7,801 nucleotides of DNA from Bacteroidales bacterium (GTDB lineage Bacteria > Bacteroidota > Bacteroidia > Bacteroidales > Bacteroidaceae), in assembly GCA_004555055.1 (NCBI GenBank), contig SFJN01000126.1:1-7801 (forward strand). Direction: 5' to 3'. Position 1 is the first letter of the stretch; each line of letters starts with the position of its first letter. The notes under the pieces were generated by a model, which saw nothing but the letters and a program-made list of their open reading frames with translations, ran no database searches and was not told the DNA's origin. The translations under genes were made by a program, and so were the position numbers. Below, in pieces: positions 1 through 6,469 of the stretch.

Positions 1-16
1 GCACAATCATTGTATC

Positions 17-72
17 TTTCTGTTCGGCAAATACTTACATAGCCCGCTATGCGCGTATTTGCAGAACAGAAA
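17..72. repeat. Long near-perfect inverted repeat (cruciform/hairpin)
   Basis: The 18-base arm TTTCTGTTCGGCAAATAC at 17-34 pairs with 55-72, with a single mismatch (G26 against A63). Inside it a second perfect stem, CATAGC (38-43) with GCTATG (46-51), closes on a 2-base gap, so nearly the whole 56 bases can fold. No T-run follows on either strand, so it is not a standard intrinsic terminator. It lies downstream of the ATPase gene on the minus strand. It could be a recombination site, the end of a mobile element, or a transcript-end structure; the sequence alone does not decide. Confidence 0.8.
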
Positions 73-107
73 TCTACTGCGCAATAGTCATAAACTCGCC
101 TCAAGCT

Positions 108-128
108 AATTTATAGAACATCCCTTAA
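108..128. repeat. Dispersed direct repeat, left copy
   Basis: AATTTATAGAACATCCCT and the three following bases match 7648-7668 at 18 of 21 positions, in the same orientation, and all three differences are transitions. Both copies lie in non-coding DNA beyond the 3' end of the outermost gene on each side. Function is unknown. It may be a repeat dispersed through the genome. Confidence 0.6.
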
Positions 129-198
129 TTGTACTTGGCAACGGATTCGATTTGGATTTAGGTTTGAATACGTCTTTCAAATCATTTTGCGAATCTAC

Positions 199-306
199 TT
201 ATTTCCGTTGTTTGCCCAATATCTCATTCAGTAACTCTGAGGCAAATGCTCGCCAATCAATAGAGGAATCCGAAGTGCCAAAGCGGAATGGTATGCCGGA
301 AGGCAT
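199..306 (-). CDS. Possible 35-aa ORF overlapping the ATPase 3' end
   Basis: On the minus strand an ATG at 306-304 opens a 35-codon frame that ends in TAA at 201-199. It is shifted +1 relative to the ATPase and overlaps its last 50 bases. The C-terminal part (after DWRAFASELLNEIL) looks like a short amphipathic helix with a basic tail, GKQRK. AAGGA lies about ten bases before the ATG, a weak ribosome-binding site in a phylum that seldom uses one. No family is recognised. It could be a real overlapping small gene, an alternative tail reached by frameshifting, or chance. The ATPase tail in the main frame (IPLWHFGFLY) looks normal for its family, so a recent frameshift mutation is not needed to explain it. 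Confidence 0.2.
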   Translation of the reverse strand: MPSGIPFRFGTSDSSIDWRAFASELLNEILGKQRK

Positions 307-1429
307 ATTCGATGTCATCCTTCACCACATAGCCCTCAGCGGCATCTTGCAGTTGTTGCCGACCCTTGTTCTTGCCTCCAATCTCAAAGGTGCGACCTTC
401 GACCTCGAAATCAGAGATTGGAGAAGACGTGACGGGGAGAAACGGCTTCAGCCACGCCAAAAAGAGGGTTTCACGCACACTGCCCACGTCGGGAGGCGTC
501 GCACCGAGCGCATAGGCAAGATTGGGATTTTGCAGATAGAGTTTTTCCACCTTCTCCAGCAACTTCATGCCTGTCGCTTTATTACGAAGGGACTGTACGA
601 GACCTGCCTTTTCGAGAAATTCGATAAAATCGGGGAGAGCATTGCGACTGATGCCAAGGTCTGCCTCCAATTTGGAATAGTTAGGCTTAAACGGCACAGA
701 CTGTGCCAGGACGTAGAGCAATTTCCGCAGTTTGGCCCTCGAAGGAAAAGTCATCTCGGCGAAAGTGGGAATGTCGTCGTCAACGATTTGTTTGAGTATG
801 CCCTGCAAACGTTGGTGATAGTCGCCCTCCAAGAAAAAGGGGTAGTAGCCTTCACTCACATATTGCCGAAACAATTTCAAAGGCTTTTCCAATGTCGAAG
901 GGTAATTCACCTTACCCTGTAGGATTTCTTCGAAACTATAAGCGGGAAGGTTGCATCCCTGTGAAAGATTGATATACTCCCGGAAGGAAAGCCCTGGTAA
1001 GTGGTACTCCAATTTTCGGCGACTCAAGTCGGAACCGCCTTTTTCCAAATCAAGGATAGACGAGCCGGAATAGACGACGCGAAGGTCGGGGAGCTTGTCG
1101 TAGATGTTTTTAATCTCCACGCTCCAACCTCTATACTTGTGTATTTCATCGATGAAGAGCGCCTTGCCGCCATGCTGATAGAATTCCAAGGCGAGATCGT
1201 AGAGTCGATGGGTGGTGAAATAGAAATCGTCGGCGAGGACATAGAGCGTCTCGTCTATGCGCTCCTCCAGCTTGATGTGCTGAAGTATCAGTGTGCTCTT
1301 CCCCACGCCACGCGACCCTAAGATGGCCACTAAACGACTCTTCCAGTTGATACGGTCATGGAGGAACCGCTGGAAATCCAATGGGGTTCGGTCAAGCAAT
1401 AATCGGTAGGTAGTATACAGTTCTTCCAT
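257..1429 (-). CDS. AAA+ ATPase, AAA_14/DUF4143 family
   Basis: This 390-residue protein is a predicted cytoplasmic ATPase whose cellular role is not known. Walker A is GSRGVGKST (residues 38-46), Walker B is ALFIDEIHK (90-98), and a sensor-1-like YSGSS lies at 120-124. The following LSRRKLEYHLPGLSFREY (135-152) is typical of the AAA_14 group. Residues about 185-350 fit DUF4143. They include a winged-helix-like stretch (about 250-282, LGISRNALPDFIEFLEKAGLV) and a C-terminal segment DFEVEGRTFEIGGKNKG (340-356) that resembles a degenerate PD-(D/E)XK nuclease fold. Length is usual for the family and the gene appears intact. The ATG start is chosen because an exact TAAATTTG -7 element ends 24 bases upstream. 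The gene stands alone and looks richer in A+T than the efflux operon, which suggests an accessory origin. A DNA-directed role and autoregulation through the palindromic array are inferences. Confidence 0.88.
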   Translation of the reverse strand: MEELYTTYRLLLDRTPLDFQRFLHDRINWKSRLVAILGSRGVGKSTLILQHIKLEERIDETLYVLADDFYFTTHRLYDLALEFYQHGGKALFIDEIHKYRGWSVEIKNIYDKLPDLRVVYSGSSILDLEKGGSDLSRRKLEYHLPGLSFREYINLSQGCNLPAYSFEEILQGKVNYPSTLEKPLKLFRQYVSEGYYPFFLEGDYHQRLQGILKQIVDDDIPTFAEMTFPSRAKLRKLLYVLAQSVPFKPNYSKLEADLGISRNALPDFIEFLEKAGLVQSLRNKATGMKLLEKVEKLYLQNPNLAYALGATPPDVGSVRETLFLAWLKPFLPVTSSPISDFEVEGRTFEIGGKNKGRQQLQDAAEGYVVKDDIEYAFRHTIPLWHFGFLY

Positions 1430-1450
1430 ATTTCTTCAGGTGTTGTTTGG

Positions 1451-1557
1451 GTGCAAATTTACAAAATTGCACGATGCAGCGTGCAATATTTTACAAAAAC
1501 TGCACGATGGGGAGTGCAAATTTTCTAAAAATCTGCATGATGGGGCGTGCAAATTTT
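1451..1557. repeat. Array of palindromic 33-bp-period repeats upstream of the ATPase
   Basis: Three units start at 1468, 1501 and 1534, exactly 33 bp apart, and a half unit (GTGCAAATTTACAAAA) starts at 1451. Each unit has the form TGCACGATGGGGCGTGCA followed by an A/T-rich tail, so each is itself an inverted repeat. The first has perfect 7-base arms (TTGCACG 1467-1473 with CGTGCAA 1480-1486). The second has TGCAC/GTGCA, and the third TGCATG/CGTGCA with one mispair. The units differ at a few loop and tail bases. The array starts 22 bp before the ATPase ATG and contains its predicted promoter, so it is best read as a multi-copy operator. A target for the ATPase's own DNA-binding domain is a further possibility. 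Confidence 0.85.
1454..1486 (-). promoter_or_regulatory. Predicted Bacteroidota promoter of the ATPase gene
   Basis: On the minus strand TAAATTTG (1461-1454) matches the -7 consensus TAnnTTTG exactly. A -33-like TTGC (1486-1483) lies 21 bases upstream. The transcript would start near 1447, giving a leader of roughly 18 bases. The spacer and the -33 element are built from palindrome unit 1 (1467-1486), so a protein bound to that unit would cover the promoter. No transcript data are available, so the start point is predicted only. Confidence 0.55.
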
Positions 1558-1716
1558 GATTTCCTGGAAGAAAGGATGCTGAAAATGGGAGGAGGCTATA
1601 GCTGTTTACGCACGAAATACAATTCTAAAATGACCCTTAGAGATATTGCACACTCCATCTTTTTATAGCGAAAATTCAGGGAGAATAAATGCAAATAAAT
1701 GTTAATCATCTACAAT

Positions 1717-1731
1717 TATTTTGACAAAATA
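1717..1731. promoter_or_regulatory. Perfect 15-bp palindrome, operator-like
   Basis: TATTTTG-A-CAAAATA is a perfect palindrome with a single central base. Just upstream AATAAATG occurs twice with a 10-bp period (1684-1691 and 1694-1701). The A/T-rich setting and symmetry resemble a dimer-binding site, but no gene start lies nearby, and chance in A/T-rich DNA cannot be excluded. Confidence 0.3.
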
Positions 1732-1898
1732 CGCTTGCCGTTTGAGAACGTGTGCGGCAGTTTGGACGGACTTTTCGGGGACTCTGACCATCGTTTTTCC
1801 GGTCTTTCGGTGCCCGGCTCCGCAAAATGGGGTGGAAAAGACGGGAAATTAGCCGGAAATCGCCGCAAAAACATAATTTTTTCCGCAGAAAAGGCTGA

Positions 1899-1981
1899 AA
1901 AACATCGGACTTCTTTGAGGCAAACATCCGTACTTTTATGGCAAAACATCGGAACTTTCTGTCGGAGAAGTCCGATGTTTT
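1899..1981. repeat. 22-bp-period direct repeats with an inverted partner
   Basis: ACATC recurs at 1902, 1924 and 1946, exactly 22 bp apart. The surrounding bases are also conserved (AAACATCGGACTT, AAACATCCGTACTT, AAACATCGGAACTT). An inverted copy follows: AAAACATCGGACTTCT at 1899-1914 is perfectly complementary to 1966-1981 over 16 bases. Two helical turns per period fits a protein binding one face of the DNA, as at replication iterons or repressor operators. The inverted pair could also form a long hairpin in RNA. No gene is recognised next to it. Confidence 0.75.
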
Positions 1982-2203
1982 GCTTTTTCCGGTGGAAAAC
2001 CTGCCGAAAACCTCCGTTCCTGGTGTGCGATATTTCCGACCTGTCTGCCACCTGTTGCCTTCCGAAGCCCTTCCCGGAGCCTTTCAGAACGGTTCGCAAC
2101 AGTTAACGAATGTTAATTTCGAGGCCTTAAAAATATTGCACACTCATTGTGCTTGGCTGATTCCAAAGCCGCAAAGTGTAGGGGACCACAGGCATTTGGA
2201 CAC

Positions 2204-2240
2204 AAAAAACTCCCCATCCTGTCAGAACCAGGATGGGGAG
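2204..2240 (-). terminator. Intrinsic terminator of the efflux operon
   Basis: On the minus strand a perfect 12-base-pair stem, CTCCCCATCCTG (2240-2229) with CAGGATGGGGAG (2221-2210), encloses a 7-base loop (2228-2222). Six T residues (2209-2204) follow directly. It begins 21 bases after the MFS stop codon and ends the three-gene transcript. No T-run lies on the opposite side, so it acts in one direction only. Confidence 0.93.
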
Positions 2241-2261
2241 CGGAAGGGGGAGGGGAGCCTA

Positions 2262-3866
2262 TCATTTCAGACGGACGATGCGCTGTGCGCTGTTCAGCGT
2301 CCACGTGCCTACGGTGGCCCACGAGGGCATCTTCTTTACCCTGCGGCGCACGCCGGGACGGTCCCAAAGGAGGAAGAGTGCGATGAAGGCCAGGCAGCCG
2401 TAGATGACCCATCCGTACAGAATCTTTACGGTCTGTGCCAGCAGGCCCTCAACCATGCCTTCCATATACTGTGCGAGGTCGAAGGGCGAGGCACTGAATG
2501 ACACCAGATTGATGTAGCCGTTGTAGCGTGCAAAGCCGTCGCCCATGTAGTGTCCGATGCCGCGTGCCAGCAGTGCGGCACCGATGTTTCCGCCACCGAA
2601 CATGTGGAAGAAGTTGAAGATGCAGAGGGCCTGGAAGAAGTGCTCGAACGACATCACCTCGTGCAGCGCCCACATGAACGTGATGCAGAGGACGGCGTAG
2701 CCGAAGCCGCGGAAGATGAGGGGCGGCACAAGCTGATAGTAGCCGATGTTGGGGTTGACAAGGAAATAGAAGCTGATGCAGTAGATGCAGAGCGATGACA
2801 TGCCGATGACGATGAGGCGGTAGTGGCTCCATGTCATCACCTTCAGCCATCCCAGCGAGAAGAGGCATCCGGCCCATGCTCCAATCAGTGACCACTGGTT
2901 GAGGGTTTCGTAGGTGAGGTCGGAATAGTGCATCACCTCTTCGTAGTAGATGGTCTCCAGCACATGCTCCACGGACATGATGATCTCGAAGAGGATGACA
3001 AAGAAGATGATGGGGCGGAAATAGCGGTAGCGCACGATTTTCCATTCGAGGAAGGCGTGCGGGTTGCGCTTCGTGCGGATCATCAGTGCGGCAAGTGTGA
3101 AGCATGCCGCTGCCACCAGCAGGCGCACGGTGCCGGAATGCCACCACTGGAGCCAGTCGCCGTAGTTGAGGATATAGGCACAGATGAGGAAGAAGAGTGT
3201 CCATCCGGCAGCCGAGAGCCAGTCGATGCCCTGCAGCGGTACACGACGTTCGGGAGGCATGGGGCAGAACGGCCGCGTCAGCAGGACCTGCGTGATGATG
3301 ACGGCCAGCATGAGGCCGATGACGAACCAATGCATCATGGTCCAATGGAGGTGGAAGGCAAACCAGGCCGCAAGCCATCCTGCACCCTCAATGGCGGTGA
3401 GGAGGATGATGTGGAGCAGGGGGAAGAACACCCCGAAGTCGCGGCGGGGAGTCATCCACAACTGGATGTTCGACATGCATTCGAAGGTGCCCTGTATCTT
3501 GGCACAGCCTGCTGCAATGCAGACCATCCACATGACGGGCAGCGGAAGGCGGTACATGGTGAGCAGGTTGGCAACGATGATGACGCAGGCCGATACGGTA
3601 AGCAGGAACTTGTTCGTGAAGTGGAACTTCATCCTGAAGAGTACGGGAAACCATATGGCCATGCCGGCAAGTGTGCAGTAGAGCAGGAAAGTCACATCCT
3701 CGCGCATCCACGAATGTTCGCCTATCATGTCGTTCATCGCGCCGAGATATATGCCGCTGCTGAACTGGAAACAGAATGCCTGCAGGACATAAATCCACGG
3801 ACGGATGCCCTCGGGGACCCATTCGCGGAACATGGGCATGGAGAAGGGAGGAATCTTTTCAGCCAT
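2262..3866 (-). CDS. MFS drug-efflux pump (DHA2/EmrB-like, 14 helices)
   Basis: This 534-residue integral inner-membrane protein probably exports drugs or other toxic compounds by proton antiport, in complex with the adaptor and outer-membrane channel encoded upstream. About 14 hydrophobic segments can be read, roughly from residue 25 to 501, and the loop before helix 7 carries the GIDWLSAAGW block typical of DHA2 proteins. Conserved-looking polar sites include KIQGTFECMSN (123-133), TPRRDFGVFFP (139-149) and NYGDWLQWW (234-242). The classical motif A (GxLaDrxGrk) and motif C (GP..GG) are not evident; their positions read FRMKFHFTNK and IEGAGWLAAW. This places it in a divergent Bacteroidota subgroup rather than with true EmrB. 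It is the last gene of the operon, 49 bases after the adaptor, with a terminator just downstream. The substrate cannot be told from sequence. Confidence 0.88.
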   Translation of the reverse strand: MAEKIPPFSMPMFREWVPEGIRPWIYVLQAFCFQFSSGIYLGAMNDMIGEHSWMREDVTFLLYCTLAGMAIWFPVLFRMKFHFTNKFLLTVSACVIIVANLLTMYRLPLPVMWMVCIAAGCAKIQGTFECMSNIQLWMTPRRDFGVFFPLLHIILLTAIEGAGWLAAWFAFHLHWTMMHWFVIGLMLAVIITQVLLTRPFCPMPPERRVPLQGIDWLSAAGWTLFFLICAYILNYGDWLQWWHSGTVRLLVAAACFTLAALMIRTKRNPHAFLEWKIVRYRYFRPIIFFVILFEIIMSVEHVLETIYYEEVMHYSDLTYETLNQWSLIGAWAGCLFSLGWLKVMTWSHYRLIVIGMSSLCIYCISFYFLVNPNIGYYQLVPPLIFRGFGYAVLCITFMWALHEVMSFEHFFQALCIFNFFHMFGGGNIGAALLARGIGHYMGDGFARYNGYINLVSFSASPFDLAQYMEGMVEGLLAQTVKILYGWVIYGCLAFIALFLLWDRPGVRRRVKKMPSWATVGTWTLNSAQRIVRLK

Positions 3867-3915
3867 ATAGGGTATCGATGGAAATGGGTTTTCTTGGTGT
3901 GGTTGACGCTTCGGC

Positions 3916-4944
3916 CTAATACCGAGTCTCGCATTCTACGTTCATGCCTGCGCGTAGACGCGGCGAAGCCTCGTTCGGGATGAGCCGTATGCGGACGGGA
4001 ATGCGCTGTTCAATCTTCACGAAGTTGCCTGTGGCGTTGTCCTCGGGAATCATGGAATAGGCTGCACCCGTGGCATCGCTGATGCGCTCCACTTCGCCTT
4101 CGAAGGTGACGTCTGGGACGGCATCGACGGTCATCGTCACCTTCGAGCCCACGGCGATGTGTGGCATCTGCGTCTCGCGGTAGTTGGCCACCACCCACAT
4201 CTCTGCATCGTCGACGATGGAGCACATGGTCTGGCCCGGACTTACAAGTTGGCCCACGTGGATGTCCTTGTGGCCCACGACACCGTCGGCGGTGGCGAGT
4301 ATGACGGTATAGGAGAGGTTGAGCTCGGCCAGGTGTACCGCAGCCTTGGCAGCCTCGATGCCTGCCCGCGTCTGTGTGAAGCGGTGGTTCTGCTCGTTCC
4401 TGACGCTGGCGAGCGACTGTTTCTGGCGGCAAACGGCCTCGTAGCGGGCTTTCGCCGAGAGGTATGCTGTGTGTATGGCATCGTACTGCTGCTGCGTCAC
4501 GGCGTCCTTCTGCAGCAGGGCGGCAAAGCGTTCCTCCTCGCGGAGGGCGTTATCAAGCTGCGCCCGGGCCTCCTCGATGCCGGCCCTGGTGACATCGATG
4601 TTCGAGGAGGTGGTGGAAATGCCGGCATCGGCGGCCGAACTTCCGGCTTCCGCCTCGGCAAGGGCTGCGCGGGCCTGGGCAAGGGCGAGGCGGAATTCGG
4701 CGTCTTCGATGATGACGAGCGTGTCGCCCTTCTTCACTTGCTGATATTCCTCGAAGCGGATTTCGCGGATGTAGCCCGAAACGCGGGTGTTGACGGGGGT
4801 GATGTGCTGCTCGATGCGGGCATTGTCGGTGAACTCTACATTGCCGAAGTGCACGAACTTGTTGATGACGATGATGACGCCCGTGACAATCAGTATGGCG
4901 ATGATGATGTTGTAAGCGATTCTTACGGTCTTGTTGTTGTTCAT
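3916..4944 (-). CDS. HlyD/EmrA-type membrane fusion protein (periplasmic adaptor)
   Basis: This 342-residue adaptor links the MFS pump to the outer-membrane channel. An N-terminal anchor helix (about 11-28, IIIAILIVTGVIIVI) leaves the rest in the periplasm. The first lipoyl half (about 44-82) contains TRVSGYIREI and VKKGDTLVIIED. A long alanine- and glutamate-rich coiled-coil hairpin follows (about 84-208). The second lipoyl half includes ATADGVVGHKDIHVGQLVSPGQ (218-239). The C-terminal barrel carries the EmrA signature ATGNFVKIEQRIPVRI (304-319). Length and architecture are normal for EmrA-like proteins. The gene lies 68 bases after the TolC-like gene and 49 before the pump gene. No Shine-Dalgarno sequence precedes the start (AAGAAATG). 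The family assignment is firm; pairing with the neighbouring genes is inferred from the operon. Confidence 0.93.
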   Translation of the reverse strand: MNNNKTVRIAYNIIIAILIVTGVIIVINKFVHFGNVEFTDNARIEQHITPVNTRVSGYIREIRFEEYQQVKKGDTLVIIEDAEFRLALAQARAALAEAEAGSSAADAGISTTSSNIDVTRAGIEEARAQLDNALREEERFAALLQKDAVTQQQYDAIHTAYLSAKARYEAVCRQKQSLASVRNEQNHRFTQTRAGIEAAKAAVHLAELNLSYTVILATADGVVGHKDIHVGQLVSPGQTMCSIVDDAEMWVVANYRETQMPHIAVGSKVTMTVDAVPDVTFEGEVERISDATGAAYSMIPEDNATGNFVKIEQRIPVRIRLIPNEASPRLRAGMNVECETRY

Positions 4945-5012
4945 TTCTTGTGGGGGATGTTTGGGAATGAGGGTGTGCAGAGGCTGGGAGAGCGGCGGAA
5001 GGGAGCCTGTGG

Positions 5013-6314
5013 CTAAAGGGTTCCGGCAATGTATTTGAGGCGGTAGTACGCAAAGGCGATGTTGACCCTTGCGTCCACCTCGCGCAGTTCAGCGGAGAGT
5101 TTCATGTTCGAGGCGTCGAGCATGTCGGTGATGAGCACCAGCTGGTTTTCGTAACGGTTGCGGATGACGGTGTAGTTCTGCGAAGCCAGTTCCACGCTTT
5201 TCCGTTGTGTTTCCAGTTCGGTGTAGCTCTGCAGGTACAGTGTGTAGGCTTCCTGCATGCGGTTGTCCAGCGTTTCGCCCGTCACGGCATGCGCCTCCTG
5301 CTTCTGTTGCAGGGTGGTTTTGGCCTGTCGTACCTTCTTGTTCGACTTCCAGAGGTTGCCGATGGAGTATTTCACCCCGAGCCCGATGTACCAGACGTTG
5401 AAGTTCTTGTTGATAGGTGGGATGTCGTATGAAAAAGGTCCGCTGAAGTTGTCGGCTGCCACCAGGGCAATCTTCGGCAGGAGTTCGCTTTTGGCCAGTC
5501 TGACCTGTTGTGCGGCCATCTGGGTGCTGACATCGGTGCGCGCCAGCACGGGCGATGACGCCGCGCCCAGTTCCTGCCAGTGGGCCTCGCCCTCGATGCC
5601 GTAGTGTGCGGAGGCGATGGTGGTGTCGGGGACAATCGTCTCGTCTGCCATACCCAGGGCATTGCATAGCTGGTGGTTCGCCACCTTGCGGGAATCCTCC
5701 ACCTTCCGTTTACCGAGCAGCAGGTCCTGGAGCTGCAGTTCATAGCGTGTGATGTCGTTCTTCAGTGCCATGCCCTGTCCCTGTCTGGCCTTGATGTGGT
5801 CGATGAGGCGTTCGGTGAGGAGGATGTTTTCCTCGTATACCTGTATGGCATTGTCGAGTTTGATGAGTTCCAGGTACTGTGCCAGCGTGGTGAAGCGTAC
5901 ATCGTTGCGTGTGGCGTTGAGGTTATGCTCCTCCATCTGTTTGCCCAGTTCGGCCAGCCTGATGCCGGCATTGATGGCACCTCCGGCATAGACAACCTGC
6001 TGCGCCTCGACGACGAGGGAATTGCCCCAGTGTGGCTGCGAAAAACTCTGCGCGTTGCTGAAGTTGCGGTCCAGTTGCAGCACGTAGCCGTTATAGCTTG
6101 CAGAGAGCTGTGCATTCAGTTCCGGCAGACGTTGCGACCGGGCAACGGCAATGGCCTGCGAGGAGGCTTCGAGGCCTGCACGGCCGGCGCGCAGACTGCT
6201 GTTGTGGGCTTCGAGCATATTGAACATTTCGTCGATGTGGAGCTGTCGCTGTGCGTTGCACCATGGCGTGATGGCAAGGAACAGCCACATGAACACTGAG
6301 AGTCGTCTTGTCAT
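5013..6314 (-). CDS. TolC-family outer-membrane efflux protein
   Basis: This 433-residue protein should form the trimeric outer-membrane channel of the efflux system. Residues 1-21 are a signal peptide (basic MTRR, hydrophobic core, likely cleavage after WCNA). Two OEP repeats follow. The first has the helical HNSSLRAGRAGLEASSQAIA and LPELNAQLSASYNGY (about 37-75) and QQVVYAGGAINAGI (105-118). The second has VRLAKSELLPKIALVAADNF (271-290), GLGVKYSIGNLWKSNKKVRQA (311-331) and long helices to residue 425. The paired pattern of helix, 'LP' strand and 'G' turn is typical of TolC homologues. It is the first gene of the operon, with a TAATTTTG -7 element about 45 bases upstream and putative AraC half-sites behind it. 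No outer-membrane lipobox is seen, so it is not an OprM-type lipoprotein. Confidence 0.93.
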   Translation of the reverse strand: MTRRLSVFMWLFLAITPWCNAQRQLHIDEMFNMLEAHNSSLRAGRAGLEASSQAIAVARSQRLPELNAQLSASYNGYVLQLDRNFSNAQSFSQPHWGNSLVVEAQQVVYAGGAINAGIRLAELGKQMEEHNLNATRNDVRFTTLAQYLELIKLDNAIQVYEENILLTERLIDHIKARQGQGMALKNDITRYELQLQDLLLGKRKVEDSRKVANHQLCNALGMADETIVPDTTIASAHYGIEGEAHWQELGAASSPVLARTDVSTQMAAQQVRLAKSELLPKIALVAADNFSGPFSYDIPPINKNFNVWYIGLGVKYSIGNLWKSNKKVRQAKTTLQQKQEAHAVTGETLDNRMQEAYTLYLQSYTELETQRKSVELASQNYTVIRNRYENQLVLITDMLDASNMKLSAELREVDARVNIAFAYYRLKYIAGTL

Positions 6315-6357
6315 TTTTTCTTCGTTTCTGCTGTGTGGGTTTTCGGTTAAAACAGCG

Positions 6358-6415
6358 CAAAATTACGACTTTCGTCCCGACAAACGATGTTGGAAAAAGC
6401 GTGCAAAATGTTGGA
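6358..6415 (-). promoter_or_regulatory. Promoter and tandem AraC-type half-sites of the efflux operon
   Basis: On the minus strand TAATTTTG (6365-6358) matches the Bacteroidota -7 consensus. Exactly 21 bases upstream lies TCCAACAT (6394-6387), and a second identical TCCAACAT (6415-6408) starts 21 bp beyond the first. Two same-direction half-sites two helical turns apart, the nearer one at the -33 position, is the pattern expected of an AraC-family activator. No consensus TTTG lies at the proper -33 distance; a TTTG at 6384-6381 is only 15 bases away. This fits an activator-dependent promoter. The element positions are read directly; the function is inferred. Confidence 0.55.
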
Positions 6416-6469
6416 TTTTTAAGTTTTTTTTCGTCATATTTTGCGTTTGTTCTCCAAGCGTATGACTTT

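Larger units (their letters stand above)
1560..2203. other. Gene-poor intergenic region rich in repeats
   Basis: No reading frame here has a recognisable family. Frames on both strands overlap each other throughout 1700-2110, and their products are low-complexity or basic and unlike known proteins. Besides the repeats listed separately, there is a near-duplicate GGAAAACCTGCC / CGAAAACCTCCG around 1994-2016. An ATATTGCACACTC direct repeat occurs at 1643-1655 and 2133-2145. A small palindrome GCACA-N5-TGTGC (2138-2152) resembles the units upstream of the ATPase. An untranslated RNA or the remains of a mobile element is possible but not shown. Confidence 0.5.

Noticed and set aside
152..922. Plus-strand 256-aa frame
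   Set aside because: It lies mostly antisense to the ATPase, which has clear Walker motifs; no domain is recognisable.
1451..1557. CRISPR array
   Set aside because: The period is 33 bp including the spacer-like tail, the tails are near-identical A/T tracts rather than unique spacers, and no cas gene is present.
1899..1981. CRISPR array or rho-independent terminator
   Set aside because: A 22-bp period is too short for CRISPR. The inverted pair has a 51-base loop and only a broken T-run after it, so it is a poor terminator.
1699..2106. Overlapping 127-187-aa frames on both strands of the intergenic region
   Set aside because: The frames compete on both strands, run through the inverted repeats, have no recognisable family and no promoter or start context.
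2741..2760. ATGTTGGG inside the MFS gene as another AraC site
   Set aside because: It is a single imperfect copy in coding sequence, without the 21-bp partner or a nearby -7 box.
2928..3983. Plus-strand 351-aa frame opposite the MFS gene
   Set aside because: Its His/Glu/Asp-rich product mirrors the antisense of hydrophobic codons, and the MFS frame is clearly the real one.
4159..5016. Plus-strand 285-aa frame opposite the HlyD gene
   Set aside because: It is an antisense shadow of the GC-rich adaptor gene, with no domain features.
5673..6299. Plus-strand 208-aa frame opposite the TolC gene
   Set aside because: It is an antisense shadow of a gene with a signal peptide and TolC repeats.
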